From Phanerochaete sordida (taxonomy: Eukaryota > Basidiomycota > Agaricomycetes > Polyporales > Phanerochaetaceae): a stretch of DNA of 64,000 nt. How positions within the stretch are numbered: the stretch's first letter is position 1; every line of letters begins with the position of its first letter. Position numbers and translations under genes: made by a program. Where the stretch lies: NCBI GenBank assembly GCA_019973155.2, contig BPQB01000042.1, positions 62,001 through 126,000 of the forward strand, given 5' to 3'. The notes beneath the pieces are model-generated. The model did no database searches, was not told the origin of the DNA, and saw only the letters and a program-made list of their open reading frames with translations. Below, piece after piece: positions 1 to 10,057 of the stretch.

Positions 1-373
1 TCTGTATGTCATGTTCATTTCTGGAGGTTGATACACGGTCTGCATCCGCCTCGGTCATAATTTGAACAGCTGAGCGGGCATTCGATATTTCGGCCTCCGA
101 AGCCTTTGTGGCGTCCACGTGGGTTGCATCCTGGCCTCAGCGCAGCGCGGTTGGTCACATATGCTAGGCTGTTGTGCTGCTAGATTTCTCTGAGTTATGT
201 TGCTGTAGAGTATATTTTAGGGATTATATGTCGGCCAATGAAGCGACGGAGGCAAATGACAGATCACGTGGGGCCACGCTCTCCGTTTACGGGCAAATAG
301 ACGCCTTCGTATTTGAACCCAACCGCTTGCACTCGAACATCCTTTACTCGACGTTCTCAATGCCCCGTATATC
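1..373. other. Upstream region, no gene seen
   Basis: No supported coding exon. It contains the promoter and 5' leader of the Sld7-like gene that starts at 374. Short open frames here lack introns, homology or signal sequence. Confidence 0.5.
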
Positions 374-1741
374 ATGACAACAACGACGATGACAGAGAGT
401 GCCCTCGTAGCCTCGTCCAGCAAGTCAAGCATCGGCAGTGTCGGCTCTAGCCACCGTCTGCTCTACCGCGGCGCGCTCGCCCTGCCCGACTCCCACCTCC
501 TGCTCGATGGACTCAGCTTTGTTGCTGACACTAGCTCCAGCTCTGAAGATCTTTTCGAAAACCCCCTTGCACTGGCGCTGGAATCCATGCGCGGCCGTCC
601 AAGCCTGGCTTTTCTAGGAACGGAAAACCTGAAGGACGTCTGGTTGGACGCGTCTTGCGAGATCAACGTGTATGTGACGCGACTTCGCTTAATGAGCGTG
701 TCTTACTCAAGTCTATGACGCGTTTCAGGTACATACATCCCTACTCCACACTCAGCCAAGTGTATTTCGACAACATCCTCTGTCTGGAACCAATCACCTC
801 CTCCAACAAACGCACTAATGTCGGGATACGCTGTGGGCTCGGGGACGGAAGTACGTGCTGCGTGTAGCCATCCCCATATATATGCTCATCCCCGTATAGG
901 CGACCCAGCCACGACCGACTTCCTCATCTACGGCCAACTGATGCCAACGACCGAGCACGACGCCCCACTCCCCTCCACATCCGACGCACCCCCCTCGACC
1001 CTGCACATCCTCGCGGCGCGCATCCTCCCCCACCCGCCCCCACCCGCCTCCCGCGCGCCGCGCCCAGATGACCCCACACCACGCCGCCCGCCCGCGCTGG
1101 GCAGCGCGCCGAAGCGCAAGGCCTCGGAGCCCGACGCGCAGCGCGCGCCGCCGAAGCGTTCGAAGGCGGACGAGGACGAGCAGGTGCGCCGCGCGCGCGA
1201 GGTGATGCTGCACGGCCCGCGGGGCGCGGCGGCCGGGCTCGCGCGCACGAAGAGCAGCCGCGGCGCGGACTTCAAGGTGCCGTCGCTGCCGGCGCGCGCT
1301 GGCTCGCTCGACAGCGCGTCGTTCGAGCTTCGCGATGCGGGCACGGCGGATGTGGGGAAGGGGAAGGGGAGGGAGGCGGAGCCGCCGGGGTCGAGTGAGC
1401 TTGAGAAGGCGAACAAGACGGTGAGCGGCGTGTGTATGCACTACTGGGCCGCGCTGAGAGGTGTCTACAGGTCATCAAGCAGGCGACAATCGCGGCATTG
1501 TCGAAGTACGGGATCACTAAGGCTCATGCTGATTTTACGGAACTGTATCAGACAACGTACCGCGGAACGTGCTTTGCTTTGGTGAGCCCTTTGTTGCCTA
1601 CTCGGAATCGTAGTGCTCACACACGTTCGGCAGAGGTCCGTCATTCGCATACAAGCAATGAACATGAAGACAGTCGATAGGCTCGTTCAAGATCACCTGC
1701 GCATGTACCTCCGCGGCAACGGCGAGAACCACCCAAAGTGA
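374..1741 (+). CDS. SLD7: Probable Sld7-type DNA replication initiation factor
   Basis: Five exons are inferred: 374-669, 729 to about 852, about 895-1420, about 1473-1581 and 1634-1741, all with GT-AG introns. The N-terminal part (HRLLYRGALALPDSHLLLDG onward) looks like a folded domain. The middle is a low-complexity, Pro/Arg/Lys-rich linker with nuclear-localisation-like KRK and PKRSK patches. The C-terminal block, with ATIAALSKYGITKAHADF followed by a YRGTCFALR-like stretch and a final helix, resembles the Sld7 C-terminal domain. Sld7 binds Sld3 and helps load Cdc45 at replication origins in the nucleus. The family call rests on remembered similarity of the C-terminal block; the exon structure is visible directly. 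The N-terminal domain is too divergent to name alone, so a lineage-specific nuclear protein remains possible. Confidence 0.5.
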
Positions 1742-2179
1742 CCCCACTTCCTGTGTCGCAACCCCTGTTGTGGCGTGGCCTCTATGTATTGTACTTATGT
1801 ATCATTCTTACTCTGTGTTCACGGACGGAATCTTGCTGGCATGCTCATAGTCGACCGCAGACCAAGTTGGAACACCGGGTCTTACCCTCGTCCGCGGGCC
1901 CAGAGTGCACTTGCATGTTGTACGATAATATTGAACACACCAAGTAGCGGACTGATTTTAGCGCTTTGCGGCTAGCACGCGAAGACATCAAGAGCAAATA
2001 TTCTGACATCCAGATTCAGGGGACATATCAGGCAGCGCGCGCGATGATGATATTAGAGATATATTGAGAGACAAGCTGCTACAGACGCTCCGAGTAAGCC
2101 GCTGCTACCGTGTCGCATTGGACGTGCTACTACTGAGCAGGTCGACGTCGAACATGATCTCACCTGTAGGTCTACCGAG
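1742..2179. other. Intergenic, no gene seen
   Basis: 3' flank of the Sld7-like gene. Nothing recognisable; no ORF with coding character on either strand. Confidence 0.5.
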
Positions 2180-3490
2180 CAGTGTCAGCCGAGTATAATA
2201 ACACTTACGGCGCGTCGTTGCATTTGGTGCGGAGTGCAACGCCGTCAGCGTCGGGGACGTCTTCGAGGGCGAGCGCGGCAAGGCCCTGCAAAGGTCGCGT
2301 CAGCCACTGTCGTCCAGCGTCTGAGATTGAAACTCACCGGCTAGTCGAACCATTACACGGGGTCCGGTACTATCGACAGGCCTGTATGGGAATCCCGCCG
2401 GCGACCTAGGCTCAACTCAGCGGTGCCGAGGTTCCCGGGTCGCCGGATGGGTTAGCGAGATCTGCCAGCCCGTACAGCTCCTGCTGTCGATGCCCGGCTT
2501 GGGAAGAAGGCTCGTCGGAGCGGTGTGTGGGTGTCCTTCAGGTGCTTCGACCCTTGTGGGCAGAGGCATGGTGCACCGCAGTGTCGCTGGTAGGAAAGGT
2601 AGTCAATAGATGCGCGGCGTCGATGGCAAGGGGAACTCACCGGATGTGCTTCTTCTCCTGCGGGTCCGGTGCCACCGACAGGCCTGCATGGGAACCCCGC
2701 CGACTACTAGGCTCGACTCAGCGGGGCCGAGGTGCCGTTCGTCGACGAGGCTAGCGTGATTTGCCTACCAGCATGCAAGTCCTTCTGTCGGGCCCGGCCC
2801 AAGTGGTGAGGCGGGGCTCGGCGCCCTGCGATGACGCTGTTGAGGGAGGCGTTTAGTAGGTGCGAGGCAGCGAAGACGGTGAGCGGGACTCACCAGGCAC
2901 GTTGCCCTCGCCCGCCGTCCGATGCCACCGACAAGCCTGCACGGGAACCCCGCCGACTACTAGGCTCGACCCAGCGGTGCCGAGGTGCCGTTCGTCGGCG
3001 AGGCTAGCGGTATCTGCCAGCCGCGTGCAGCTCCTGCTGTCGGGCTCGGCCTGGGTAGAGGAGCTCCGAGGAGCGGTTTATGGTTGTGCTTCAGGTTCTT
3101 CGGCCCTGTGGGCGTGGGCATGGCGCGCCGCGAAGTCGCTGTCGAGGACGGCGCTCAGAAGGTGCGCAGCAGCGAAGGCGACGAGTGCGACTCACCAGGC
3201 ATGTTGCGCTCGCCCGCGGGTCCGGTGCCACCGACAGGCCTGCATGGGAACCTCGCCGACTACTAGGCTCGACTCAGCGGGGCCGAGGTGCCGTTCGTCG
3301 ACGAGGCTAGCGTGATTTGCCTACCAGCATGCAAGTCCTTCTGTCGGGCCCGGCCCAAGTGGTGAGAAGAACTCGACGACCATCGCGCCCCATGGTAAGG
3401 GTGAGTAGAGTAGGGTATGTGGGGGGATGGTCGTGGTTGGGTTGAGAGTTCGATGGGCTGGAAGGGCGACGGGGGCGGCCTATTTATACG
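2180..3490 (-). repeat. Tandem array (about 4 units) of an intron-containing element
   Basis: Four related units have landmark sequences near 2380, 2682, 2935 and 3236, so spacing alternates about 302, 253 and 301 bp. About 150 bp at 2661-2816 and 3219-3368 differ at a single base, showing a very recent duplication. On the minus strand there is a TATA-like box (plus-strand ctatttatac, about 3479-3488). Each unit has a strong donor, for example CCTG|GTGAGTC (plus strand about 3190-3200). In at least one unit an acceptor lies just before a GCCGAAGAACCTGAAG stretch. A homologous single copy sits at 56006-56430. Open frames are short and not kept between units, so a spliced non-coding transcript is as likely as a protein. 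Confidence 0.6.
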
Positions 3491-5277
3491 TCTCTGGAGG
3501 GGAGGCTGGCACGGCGATCACGTTATTTGCTTGTTGACAGGATTTCGGCGGCGGACGGCCAGAGTCGCCGAGCTGCAAGCCACCCTCCCGGCGCTGCTAC
3601 CGCCTCCCCGCCCCTTCTTGAGTGAATTTTGCTGCCAGCTTGAGTGAACATTACCTACCCATTCCTCCGCGGTCAGATTTTGAGCGCGTGCCGTGGAGGG
3701 ATGGCGTCCAGGAACTGTCCTAAAGCATAAGGCCCTCCGGCATGCCCGCGATTTACGGGCGAGCCGGCGCCGGGATGGATCGAAGAGCTCGCGAAGCCCC
3801 GCCGCCCTCGTCCCAAACCAGCACACCTTCCTAATTCGTACACGCACAGACTAGACGCCTTGAGGTTGACCACGAACCACGACGACGACGAGCCGGGGTG
3901 CATCCTTCCCCCACTTCAGACGACGCCAGCGACCCAGGGTGCTGGCCGAGAGAGGTCCGAAGTGCTGGCCAGAAGTTGCTGTGCTGAGCCGTGGTCGCTA
4001 GCAGACAGAGGGAGAGGAGCGCGGGTCTTGGACTGGACGCGTTCGATGGAGTGCTAGTACACCTAGTGAGCCCACCTCTCAAGGCTCGACGTCTCAGACT
4101 CGGCTCACCTATCCTTGTGTTCCAGCGGGATGCAGCTGAATCTCAGTTTATCTCGCGAATGACGGTCTACCCTTGACTGATCGCAGCGCACCAGCATACG
4201 AGTTCGGAGCAGTTTCGTTGTACGAAGCCGTCTTCCCCCCGACTTTCTGATCTCTCGTGCAGGACCCTCCCTGAGCGGTCTCTTCTCAGCGAGGTGTGTC
4301 GTTGAAATTCGTTTGGGACGAATCGTGGAGAAGCGTTCCCGGCAAGAGAGGCTGTCTTTACTACACAGGTGTACGCTGTGCAAGTCTTCTGCCGCTGACT
4401 CTTGTGTACGAGATGCCGACTGTCCCTGGCGGAAGCGTGGTATAATTCGCTTGGGAGCCTCAGCCAAGGTTCAATGGCCCATCCTCCGTCTGCTTTTCTG
4501 TGTTCGTACGCCGGCAGGGTGATGCGGCCTCCAGGGCCCAGCTTTGGCGAGCGAACGTATGGGGAGGGGACTGGCAGAGGCTGCTGAAGGGCGTAAGTCA
4601 AGGAAGACGGTCGCATTTCGACATTAGATAGTGGTCTGTGATCTTCGAGTTGTACGGACATACCACGGCCACTACGTCCTTCAAGTGACATCCCAGAGCT
4701 GTCAAGGAGCAGCTATTTTTGCCCGCGACGGCATCTTGATGTATGCTTTATTGTGCCGAACGAGCCACTGATCCACTGCGCCTGTCTGTCACCAGGTCTT
4801 GATGATGGAATGGAATCACCGCCCAAAACATAACTTACCAGTAGTGCCGTGAAGAAGGCGGTGCTTCTGCAGTCAGGGTGTTGTTGAACATGTTGTTGAC
4901 CAGATGACTAAGTAGGGAATGGTCTTGTTACGAGCAGCTCTCGACCGGTGCGCTGTTGTGGCATGCAGCAGGCGGTACGTGGTCTGACAATGATTCTGCG
5001 CCGTCACCGAAAGGCTCAGAGGCATTCCAGGACGCGTTTGACGACGCTTTCAACAAAATTGCTGCGATAGGCCTCACTCGCCGGGCGTGTGAATTGTCTG
5101 CCAGTATGCAGGGAGGAGATGAACGTTAACGAACGGAAGCCGCGATACTAGCCAGTCACCGTCGGTGCCTGGCGGTGCTGGCACGCACGTCCATCTATCG
5201 CCTCCCGGCGCGTACGCGGCGGCCGAGCACGAGGTGCAGGTGGGCCGTGCTGGGTCGTCCGCGCAGGTGGTCGAGCC
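3491..5277. other. Intergenic with part of a duplicated block, no gene seen
   Basis: No supported exon. The right part (from about 4590) is the first copy of a block repeated at about 6130-6815 upstream of CRP2. Similarity is at DNA level, and open frames differ between the copies. Confidence 0.5.
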
Positions 5278-5286
5278 CATAAATAC
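5278..5286 (+). promoter_or_regulatory. TATA-like box of CRP1
   Basis: cataaatac lies 79 bp before the CRP1 ATG. The surrounding agcccataaatacgagctgg is identical in the CRP2 promoter. Confidence 0.6.
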
Positions 5287-5356
5287 GAGCTGGGGGGGAC
5301 AACGATGTCTTCAGCTTCCCAGCTACAGATCGCACCGCACCAGCAGAACACTCACG

Positions 5357-5622
5357 ATGCGCGTCACCCTCGCCGCCGTCCTCGCCGTCCTCTGCGGCAT
5401 CCAGTCTGCGTCGGCCGTGTGCTGCTACTACGGCTCCGTCGGCACCTGCCGCCGTGCGGTGGAGGACCCGCTGCTTCGCAGGTCTGAATCTCCTGGGCTC
5501 CGTGCTCGGGAGGTGTGCTGCTGCAGTGCAGGCAGCTCTGACCTGTGCGAGACACACTGCGTAAGCGTCGCCTTCTCTCTTACCGGAACGCGCTTAATCG
5601 TGTCTCGCCTGGCTAGGCATGA
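5357..5622 (+). CDS. CRP1: small secreted eight-cysteine protein
   Basis: Exons 5357-5560 and 5617-5622 give 69 residues. Residues 1-20 are a signal peptide (MRVTLAAVLAVLCGIQSASA). The mature part begins VCCYYGSVGTCRR and has the pattern CC-C-CCC-C-C, eight cysteines that could form four disulfides. A dibasic RR follows PLL, so Kex2-type cleavage between the two cysteine clusters is possible. The intron lies directly after the last cysteine codon, and exon 2 adds one residue (Ala) and the stop. Compared with CRP3 the cag acceptor is lost and the next tag is used. It is the first of four paralogs in this window. I recognise no known family: the spacing is not the hydrophobin pattern. It may be an effector, antimicrobial or structural protein. 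Confidence 0.8.
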
Positions 5623-6814
5623 GTCGGATGCAAAGGCTGAGACGGGGAGAGGGAGGTTGGACTGGGGGGGAATCATCAAGGGAGCTAGCATCTTGAATAT
5701 ACAGAAGAGAATGGTGCAACGATGGGACGTTTCAGGGCTGGAGAACAAGTGCTTCGGCCCAAAGGGTTCCTGGGGTTGGTAAAGCTCAGATAGCGGCAAT
5801 AGGTCCTGAGGGATTCGGCCACAGGGATCATGAGCGCAGCGAGACAGCGAGACAGCGATTGGGGCCGTTCTTTGCCTCTGCACCGCGTACAGTGACAGCA
5901 GTTTCAATAAGCCCTGCAAAGCTTTGTGCAGGATGAGCTACAAAATGGAGCAACGCTACGAACTGAGGCTGACCGTACATTGTGGCGCAGAGGTCGCGCA
6001 AGTTACGTCGGAACATCTGGCATTGCGTTCCCCGATGTGAATCTGCTCTTTCGGCTTCGGACGCCAGGAGTATTGCCCAACATTAGATTTTGTCGAGCGA
6101 CAGTGAGGACTGACGAAGGCCTATGAAAGGCATAACGCGAGGTTGATGACGGCCGCATCTTGACATCAGGAGGTGGTGTGTGATTTCCGAGTCGAGCGGA
6201 CATACCATGGCCGCTGTACATCATTCGAGCGACATCCGCGTTGTTGAGGGACAGCTATTTTGGTCTGCGACATGTTGATGGATGTTGTGCTGTGCCGAAC
6301 AAGCACGATGCCGCGGATCCACTTCTATTTGTGCTAGCCTCTCATCAGGTTAGGAGAGCTACCGCCCGAGAAGTGACTTGCCTGAAATGCCGTGCAGAGG
6401 GTGGTGCTTCTGCAATCAACGCGTCCTTGAGCGCGGTCTTGACCAGAAGGCTAGCAAGGCGGGACGGCCTTGTTATACCAAGCTCTGAGCGGGTGCATCG
6501 TCGTGTTTTGCAGCAGGCGGTACGCGATCTGGTCGTAGTGATTCTTTGTCGCCACCGAAGGACTCGTCGGCATTGTAGAACGCGTTTGAGGACGTTCAAC
6601 AAGATTCCCGTGATAGGCCTCGCTCGCCGGGCGTGAGAAGTGCGCAGGGAGGGAATGAACGGAAGCCGCGTGCGATCAATATTGGCCAGTCGCCGTTGCT
6701 GCTGGCAAGCACGAGCCGTTCATCCATCGCTGCACGGCGCCTATCCGGCGGCCGGGCACGAGCGCGCGTTGTTGCTGCTGGGTTATGCTGGGACGTCTGC
6801 AGAGGCATCGAGCC
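5623..6814. other. Intergenic between CRP1 and CRP2, no gene seen
   Basis: Contains the 3' flank of CRP1 (5770-5990), which is related to 9050-9265, and the second copy of the upstream block (from about 6130). No additional exon is supported. Confidence 0.5.
5770..5990 (+). repeat. CRP 3'-flank repeat, copy 1
   Basis: The stretch from ggtaaagctcagatag to the caacgctacgaactgagg region aligns with about 9050-9265, downstream of CRP3. The duplication unit of the CRP array therefore includes 3' flanks as well as promoters. Confidence 0.65.
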
Positions 6815-6823
6815 CATAAATAC
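6815..6823 (+). promoter_or_regulatory. TATA-like box of CRP2
   Basis: cataaatac, 78 bp before the CRP2 ATG; same context as in CRP1. Confidence 0.6.
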
Positions 6824-6892
6824 GAGCTGGGGCGACGGCGGTATCCTCAGCTCCTCAGCTACAAGCCGTACAACCCCAGCAGAACACTCACG

Positions 6893-7165
6893 ATGCGCGT
6901 CACCCTCGCCACCGCCCTCGCCGTCCTCTGCGGCGTCCAGTCCGCGACGGCCCTCTGCTGCTACTACGGTTCCGCCGGTGCCTGCCGCCGTGCTGAGGGC
7001 GACCTTGTCCTGCGCAGCGACCTCGCGAAGCGCGCAGAGATCGAGTCGCGCGACGTCTGCTGCTGTGGCGCGTGGAACCAGGACATGTGCGCGTCGAGCT
7101 GCGTAAGTCCCGCCGGCTTCATCGTTGGAGGGCTCATGCTGACAATGACTATGCAGGGCGTCTAG
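6893..7165 (+). CDS. CRP2: small secreted eight-cysteine protein
   Basis: Exons 6893-7102 and 7157-7165 give 72 residues. The signal peptide is residues 1-20 (MRVTLATALAVLCGVQSATA). The mature part starts LCCYYGSAGACRR and keeps CC-C-CCC-C-C, ending SSC-Gly-Val. The intron (54 nt) is a multiple of three and stop-free, so the unspliced frame also reads to the same stop; splicing is inferred from the conserved position after the final cysteine in all four paralogs. Instead of the RR seen in CRP1, the middle has a Lys-Arg (AKRAEIESRD), again a Kex2-like site. It is the closest neighbour and likely recent duplicate of CRP1 but the most divergent in its middle and C-terminus. Function unknown. Confidence 0.8.
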   Translation: MRVTLATALAVLCGVQSATALCCYYGSAGACRRAEGDLVLRSDLAKRAEIESRDVCCCGAWNQDMCASSCVSPAGFIVGGLMLTMTMQGV

Positions 7166-8357
7166 CTTCGAGGAAAGGTTCTCCGCGTGTCGATATAAAT
7201 GCGCTTGACGAAGGCGGATGTAGGGGAGGGGTGGTAATAGGTTGGAGAGGAGTGCGGAAAGGCAGTATTTATTGACCAGGCGGACATGATAACGGGTCGG
7301 CTGCACATAACGCAATATGTCGTGACCTACAGTCTAGTGAACATCGATGTTTTGCCCAGGGTTATACACGTACCCTGCCGATAAGAGTCCCAGCGTTGCT
7401 CTTCCAATCGGCCGCAGTCCCCGACGAGTGCTTGCTATGCTTGTCAGAGAGCTTCAGAGGTACCTCGACCGGCGCAGAGCGTGCTAGCCGCTGAGCCTTC
7501 GTTCCGACCGTTGGAAGGTGATGATGAACATAAGTCGCCTCTTTGGCGTCTACGAAGTAGATGGCGCTGTGATGCTTGCGAGGGTTAGCTATGCAGCAGG
7601 AGATACTGTACGTTCGTAAGGCGAACTAACCTCAGCCTATCTAACGCCTCCCAAACTAATAGCTTTCTCACGAAGCTCCGATGCTGCCAGGAATCGTTCG
7701 CCGGGCGTAGGGAAACACCCGCTGGGGAACGAAAGCTAAGCCAAGGCACCCGGAATGTACGGCAGTGGGCGAGTCGCTCAGCCATGCGCTGGCGCGCTGA
7801 TGAGTACTAGACAAGCTTATCATGTTGAGCAGCATTATCTGGCCTCGCGAAAGAAGTAAGCTCACGTTTATCGGAGACGCCGCTTGAGCTAGGACGACGC
7901 GTTGAGGACGCCCTCGTTGATGTGGTGATGCGCCCCGCATATCACTGTTTGCCTTCGAAGGGTATGCACAGCCGTCGGATTTAGCTGAGCGAGCGGTGAT
8001 GCTCACGAGACCCCGCCGCCGAACAGAACTATCGCCAGTAGGTGCTCCGACATCGTGGCAGCGGTGTCGGCGGTGATGGCCACCTTCGGTGACAATGCAT
8101 TTGCGACCATGGATGGGAGCTAGAAAACATATCAGTGGTCATTAGCGCGCCCTCTGGCATTTAGAGGGCCCAACTGAGAGCTAGGGTGTGCGAGACTCGG
8201 ACGGTCCATACCATCGGAGGTGGATGCGATGCGATATCCCGCGTGAACAATGACAGTCGGCGGCCCGTCACTGTTATTCTTGATGAGCTTCCTGGAAGCT
8301 ACCTCCCGAACACGACAGTGGGCGGCCTCCACAAGCGGCGAACGAGTACCGCAAAAC
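7166..8357. other. Intergenic between CRP2 and CRP3, no gene seen
   Basis: No supported coding exon. The minus-strand frames at 7585-8006 lack any recognisable domain or intron pattern. Confidence 0.5.
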
Positions 8358-8366
8358 CTATAAGTA
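8358..8366 (+). promoter_or_regulatory. TATA-like box of CRP3
   Basis: ctataagta, 60 bp before the CRP3 ATG. Confidence 0.45.
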
Positions 8367-8417
8367 GGAGTGTTCATGTTCAGGACTCTCAAGGGAAATA
8401 TCCAACGACCTACACCG

Positions 8418-8706
8418 ATGCGCCTCACCTTCTTGTCCATCCTTGCCTTCCTCTGCGGTCTGCAGATGGTGTCGGCCGTCTGCTGTTACTACGGCTCTGT
8501 CGGTGGATGCCGTCGCGCGGTGGAGAACCCGCTACTTCGCAGGCAGTCCGAAGACATCAGGTCCGAATCCCCTGGGATTCACGCCAGGGAGGTTTGCTGC
8601 TGCACTGCAGGCACCACCGACCTCTGCGAGACACACTGCGTAAGCGTCGTCTTCTGTCTTGCCAGAACATCCTTACTCAGTTTCGGTTGTCATCTCGCAG
8701 GGCTAG
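8418..8706 (+). CDS. CRP3: small secreted eight-cysteine protein
   Basis: Exons 8418-8639 and 8701-8706 give 75 residues. The signal peptide is residues 1-20 (MRLTFLSILAFLCGLQMVSA). The mature part starts VCCYYGSVGGCRRAVENP, has RR after PLL and a second cluster VCCCTAGTTDLCETHC, then a single Gly from exon 2. The intron begins right after the last cysteine codon and ends in a good acceptor (catctcgcag). It is longer than CRP1 by a few residues inserted between RR and the CCC cluster, which is the variable region of the family. Exon 1 is much closer to CRP1 and CRP4 than to CRP2 in the second cysteine cluster. Function unknown. Confidence 0.8.
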
Positions 8707-9446
8707 GCATGAGTTGAATGCTGAAGCTGGGACGGGTGAAGGAGGCTGGATTGTGGAGGAATCGTCAAGAGAGCTTGCGTCTTGGATCTACAGAAGGATC
8801 TACGGAAGAGGGGTCGTGCGACGGCGTATACGTTTTGGTGGTCCGAGAACGAGTGTTTCAGCGAATGGATAAGGCACTGTGCGCTCATAGCTGGCTTGAG
8901 AAGGTCGGCTTGTCCTTCGAGATCAGACAAGAAGTTTTACAGCAAGCTGCCGGATTAGCGGATTGTCGTCCTAGACTGACCATGGGGATCCACGAAGAAT
9001 CCTCTGCCGTGGCTCACCGGACTGGACTGTCGCGAAGAGTCGCTGGAAGTTGGGAAAGCTCAGATAGTGGTGATAAGCCCTGAGGAACTCGGGGACATCG
9101 GCGTGGACGCAGCGATTCAGCGAGACACCGGCAGTGATTGAAGTCGGCCCTTGCTTCTGCTCTGCGCACAATGACAGTTGTTTCAGTGAACCCTGCAAGT
9201 CGTGAGCGGGATGGCCTGCGGAGTGAAGGGACGCTACGAACGGAGGGTAACCTGTCCGTCCTGGGACACAGACCGCTTAAGTTCAGTGGGAAGGTCTCAC
9301 TTGACAATGAAGGATAGGTACGCAATCCCGCGGGTAGCATGACAGGCGGCGGTCCGCAGCACCCATCGCTGAACAGCCCTGCACCACTCGCGCTCGACAC
9401 ACCGTTTCGTGCGGTCATCGAAGGCCGCAGGCAGCACGCTCTCCAG
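8707..9446. other. Intergenic between CRP3 and CRP4, no gene seen
   Basis: Includes the 3'-flank repeat at 9050-9265 and the CRP4 promoter. No further exon supported. Confidence 0.5.
9050..9265 (+). repeat. CRP 3'-flank repeat, copy 2
   Basis: Related to 5770-5990; see that entry. Shared words include gctcagatag and cgctacgaac in the same order. Confidence 0.65.
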
Positions 9447-9455
9447 CATAAGTAC
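9447..9455 (+). promoter_or_regulatory. TATA-like box of CRP4
   Basis: cataagtac, 77 bp before the CRP4 ATG. Confidence 0.45.
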
Positions 9456-9523
9456 CGTTCCCCACTGCAAAAGCCCCCGTCAGCACCGCCTAACCAGCCA
9501 ACGCACTCGCACAACACTCACCA

Positions 9524-9801
9524 ATGCGCTTCTCTCTGATCTTCGTCCTCGCCACCTTCTGCGGAGTGCAGACGGTGACCGCCATCTGCTGCTACTACGG
9601 CTCCGTCGGGGGCTGCCGTCGCGCCGTCGACAACCCGCTGTACCGTAGACAGCTCCAGGACCGGGCCCCCCAGATGGAGTCCCGGGCGGCCTGCTGCTGC
9701 GCTGCGGGGACCGTGGACTTGTGCGAGACGCACTGCGTAAGTGTTGTTACCAGCATCCCCAACCTTTCTTTGCCTGACCCGAACATCACTTGCAGGACTG
9801 A
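9524..9801 (+). CDS. CRP4: small secreted eight-cysteine protein
   Basis: Exons 9524-9736 and 9796-9801 give 72 residues. The signal peptide is residues 1-20 (MRFSLIFVLATFCGVQTVTA). The mature part starts ICCYYGSVGGCRRAVDNP, followed by LYRR, a short acidic/Gln linker and ACCCAAGTVDLCETHC, with one Asp from exon 2. The intron follows the last cysteine codon and ends acttgcag. The 3' end lies 257 bp from the end of the convergent SulP gene. Its conserved cysteine frame and variable middle show that it belongs to the same family as CRP1-3; no function can be assigned. Confidence 0.8.
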
Positions 9802-10057
9802 GTCTGGCCCGTAGCTGAGGGGGCGAGACGCTGGAGGGGTGAGGAACAGTGGCGAGGCCCAAATGCTGCAGTGTAATAGCTAGCGTCGCGCGAATGTGAT
9901 AACCAGTTCTTCCATTTCCCGTCCTATAGCGTACTCAAATACACCGAAAACTGCTTCTGTCATTAGCACCAACGAGACCGCCACTATCACGATCGTACTC
10001 ACCTATATAACAAAAACCCTTGAAAAGCAACGAATGGCCCGCCGCTCTCCGCCCCAT

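Larger units (their letters stand above)
4590..5622 (+). repeat. Segmental duplication copy 1 (contains CRP1)
   Basis: Matches 6130-7165 along its length, including the stretches around gcagcaggcggtacg, cactcgccgggcgtg and the promoter ccataaatacgagctggg, then CRP1 itself. Divergence in the non-coding part is clear but order and spacing are kept, so this is a tandem duplication of gene plus upstream region. Confidence 0.7.
6130..7165 (+). repeat. Segmental duplication copy 2 (contains CRP2)
   Basis: Second copy of the 4590-5622 block, in direct orientation about 1.5 kb downstream. The promoter core around the TATA-like box is nearly identical to copy 1 (agcccataaatacgagctgg in both). Confidence 0.7.

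Noticed and set aside
5357..9801. CRP genes as hydrophobins
   Set aside because: Hydrophobins have C-CC-C-C-CC-C; here the order is CC-C-CCC-C-C and the proteins are shorter.
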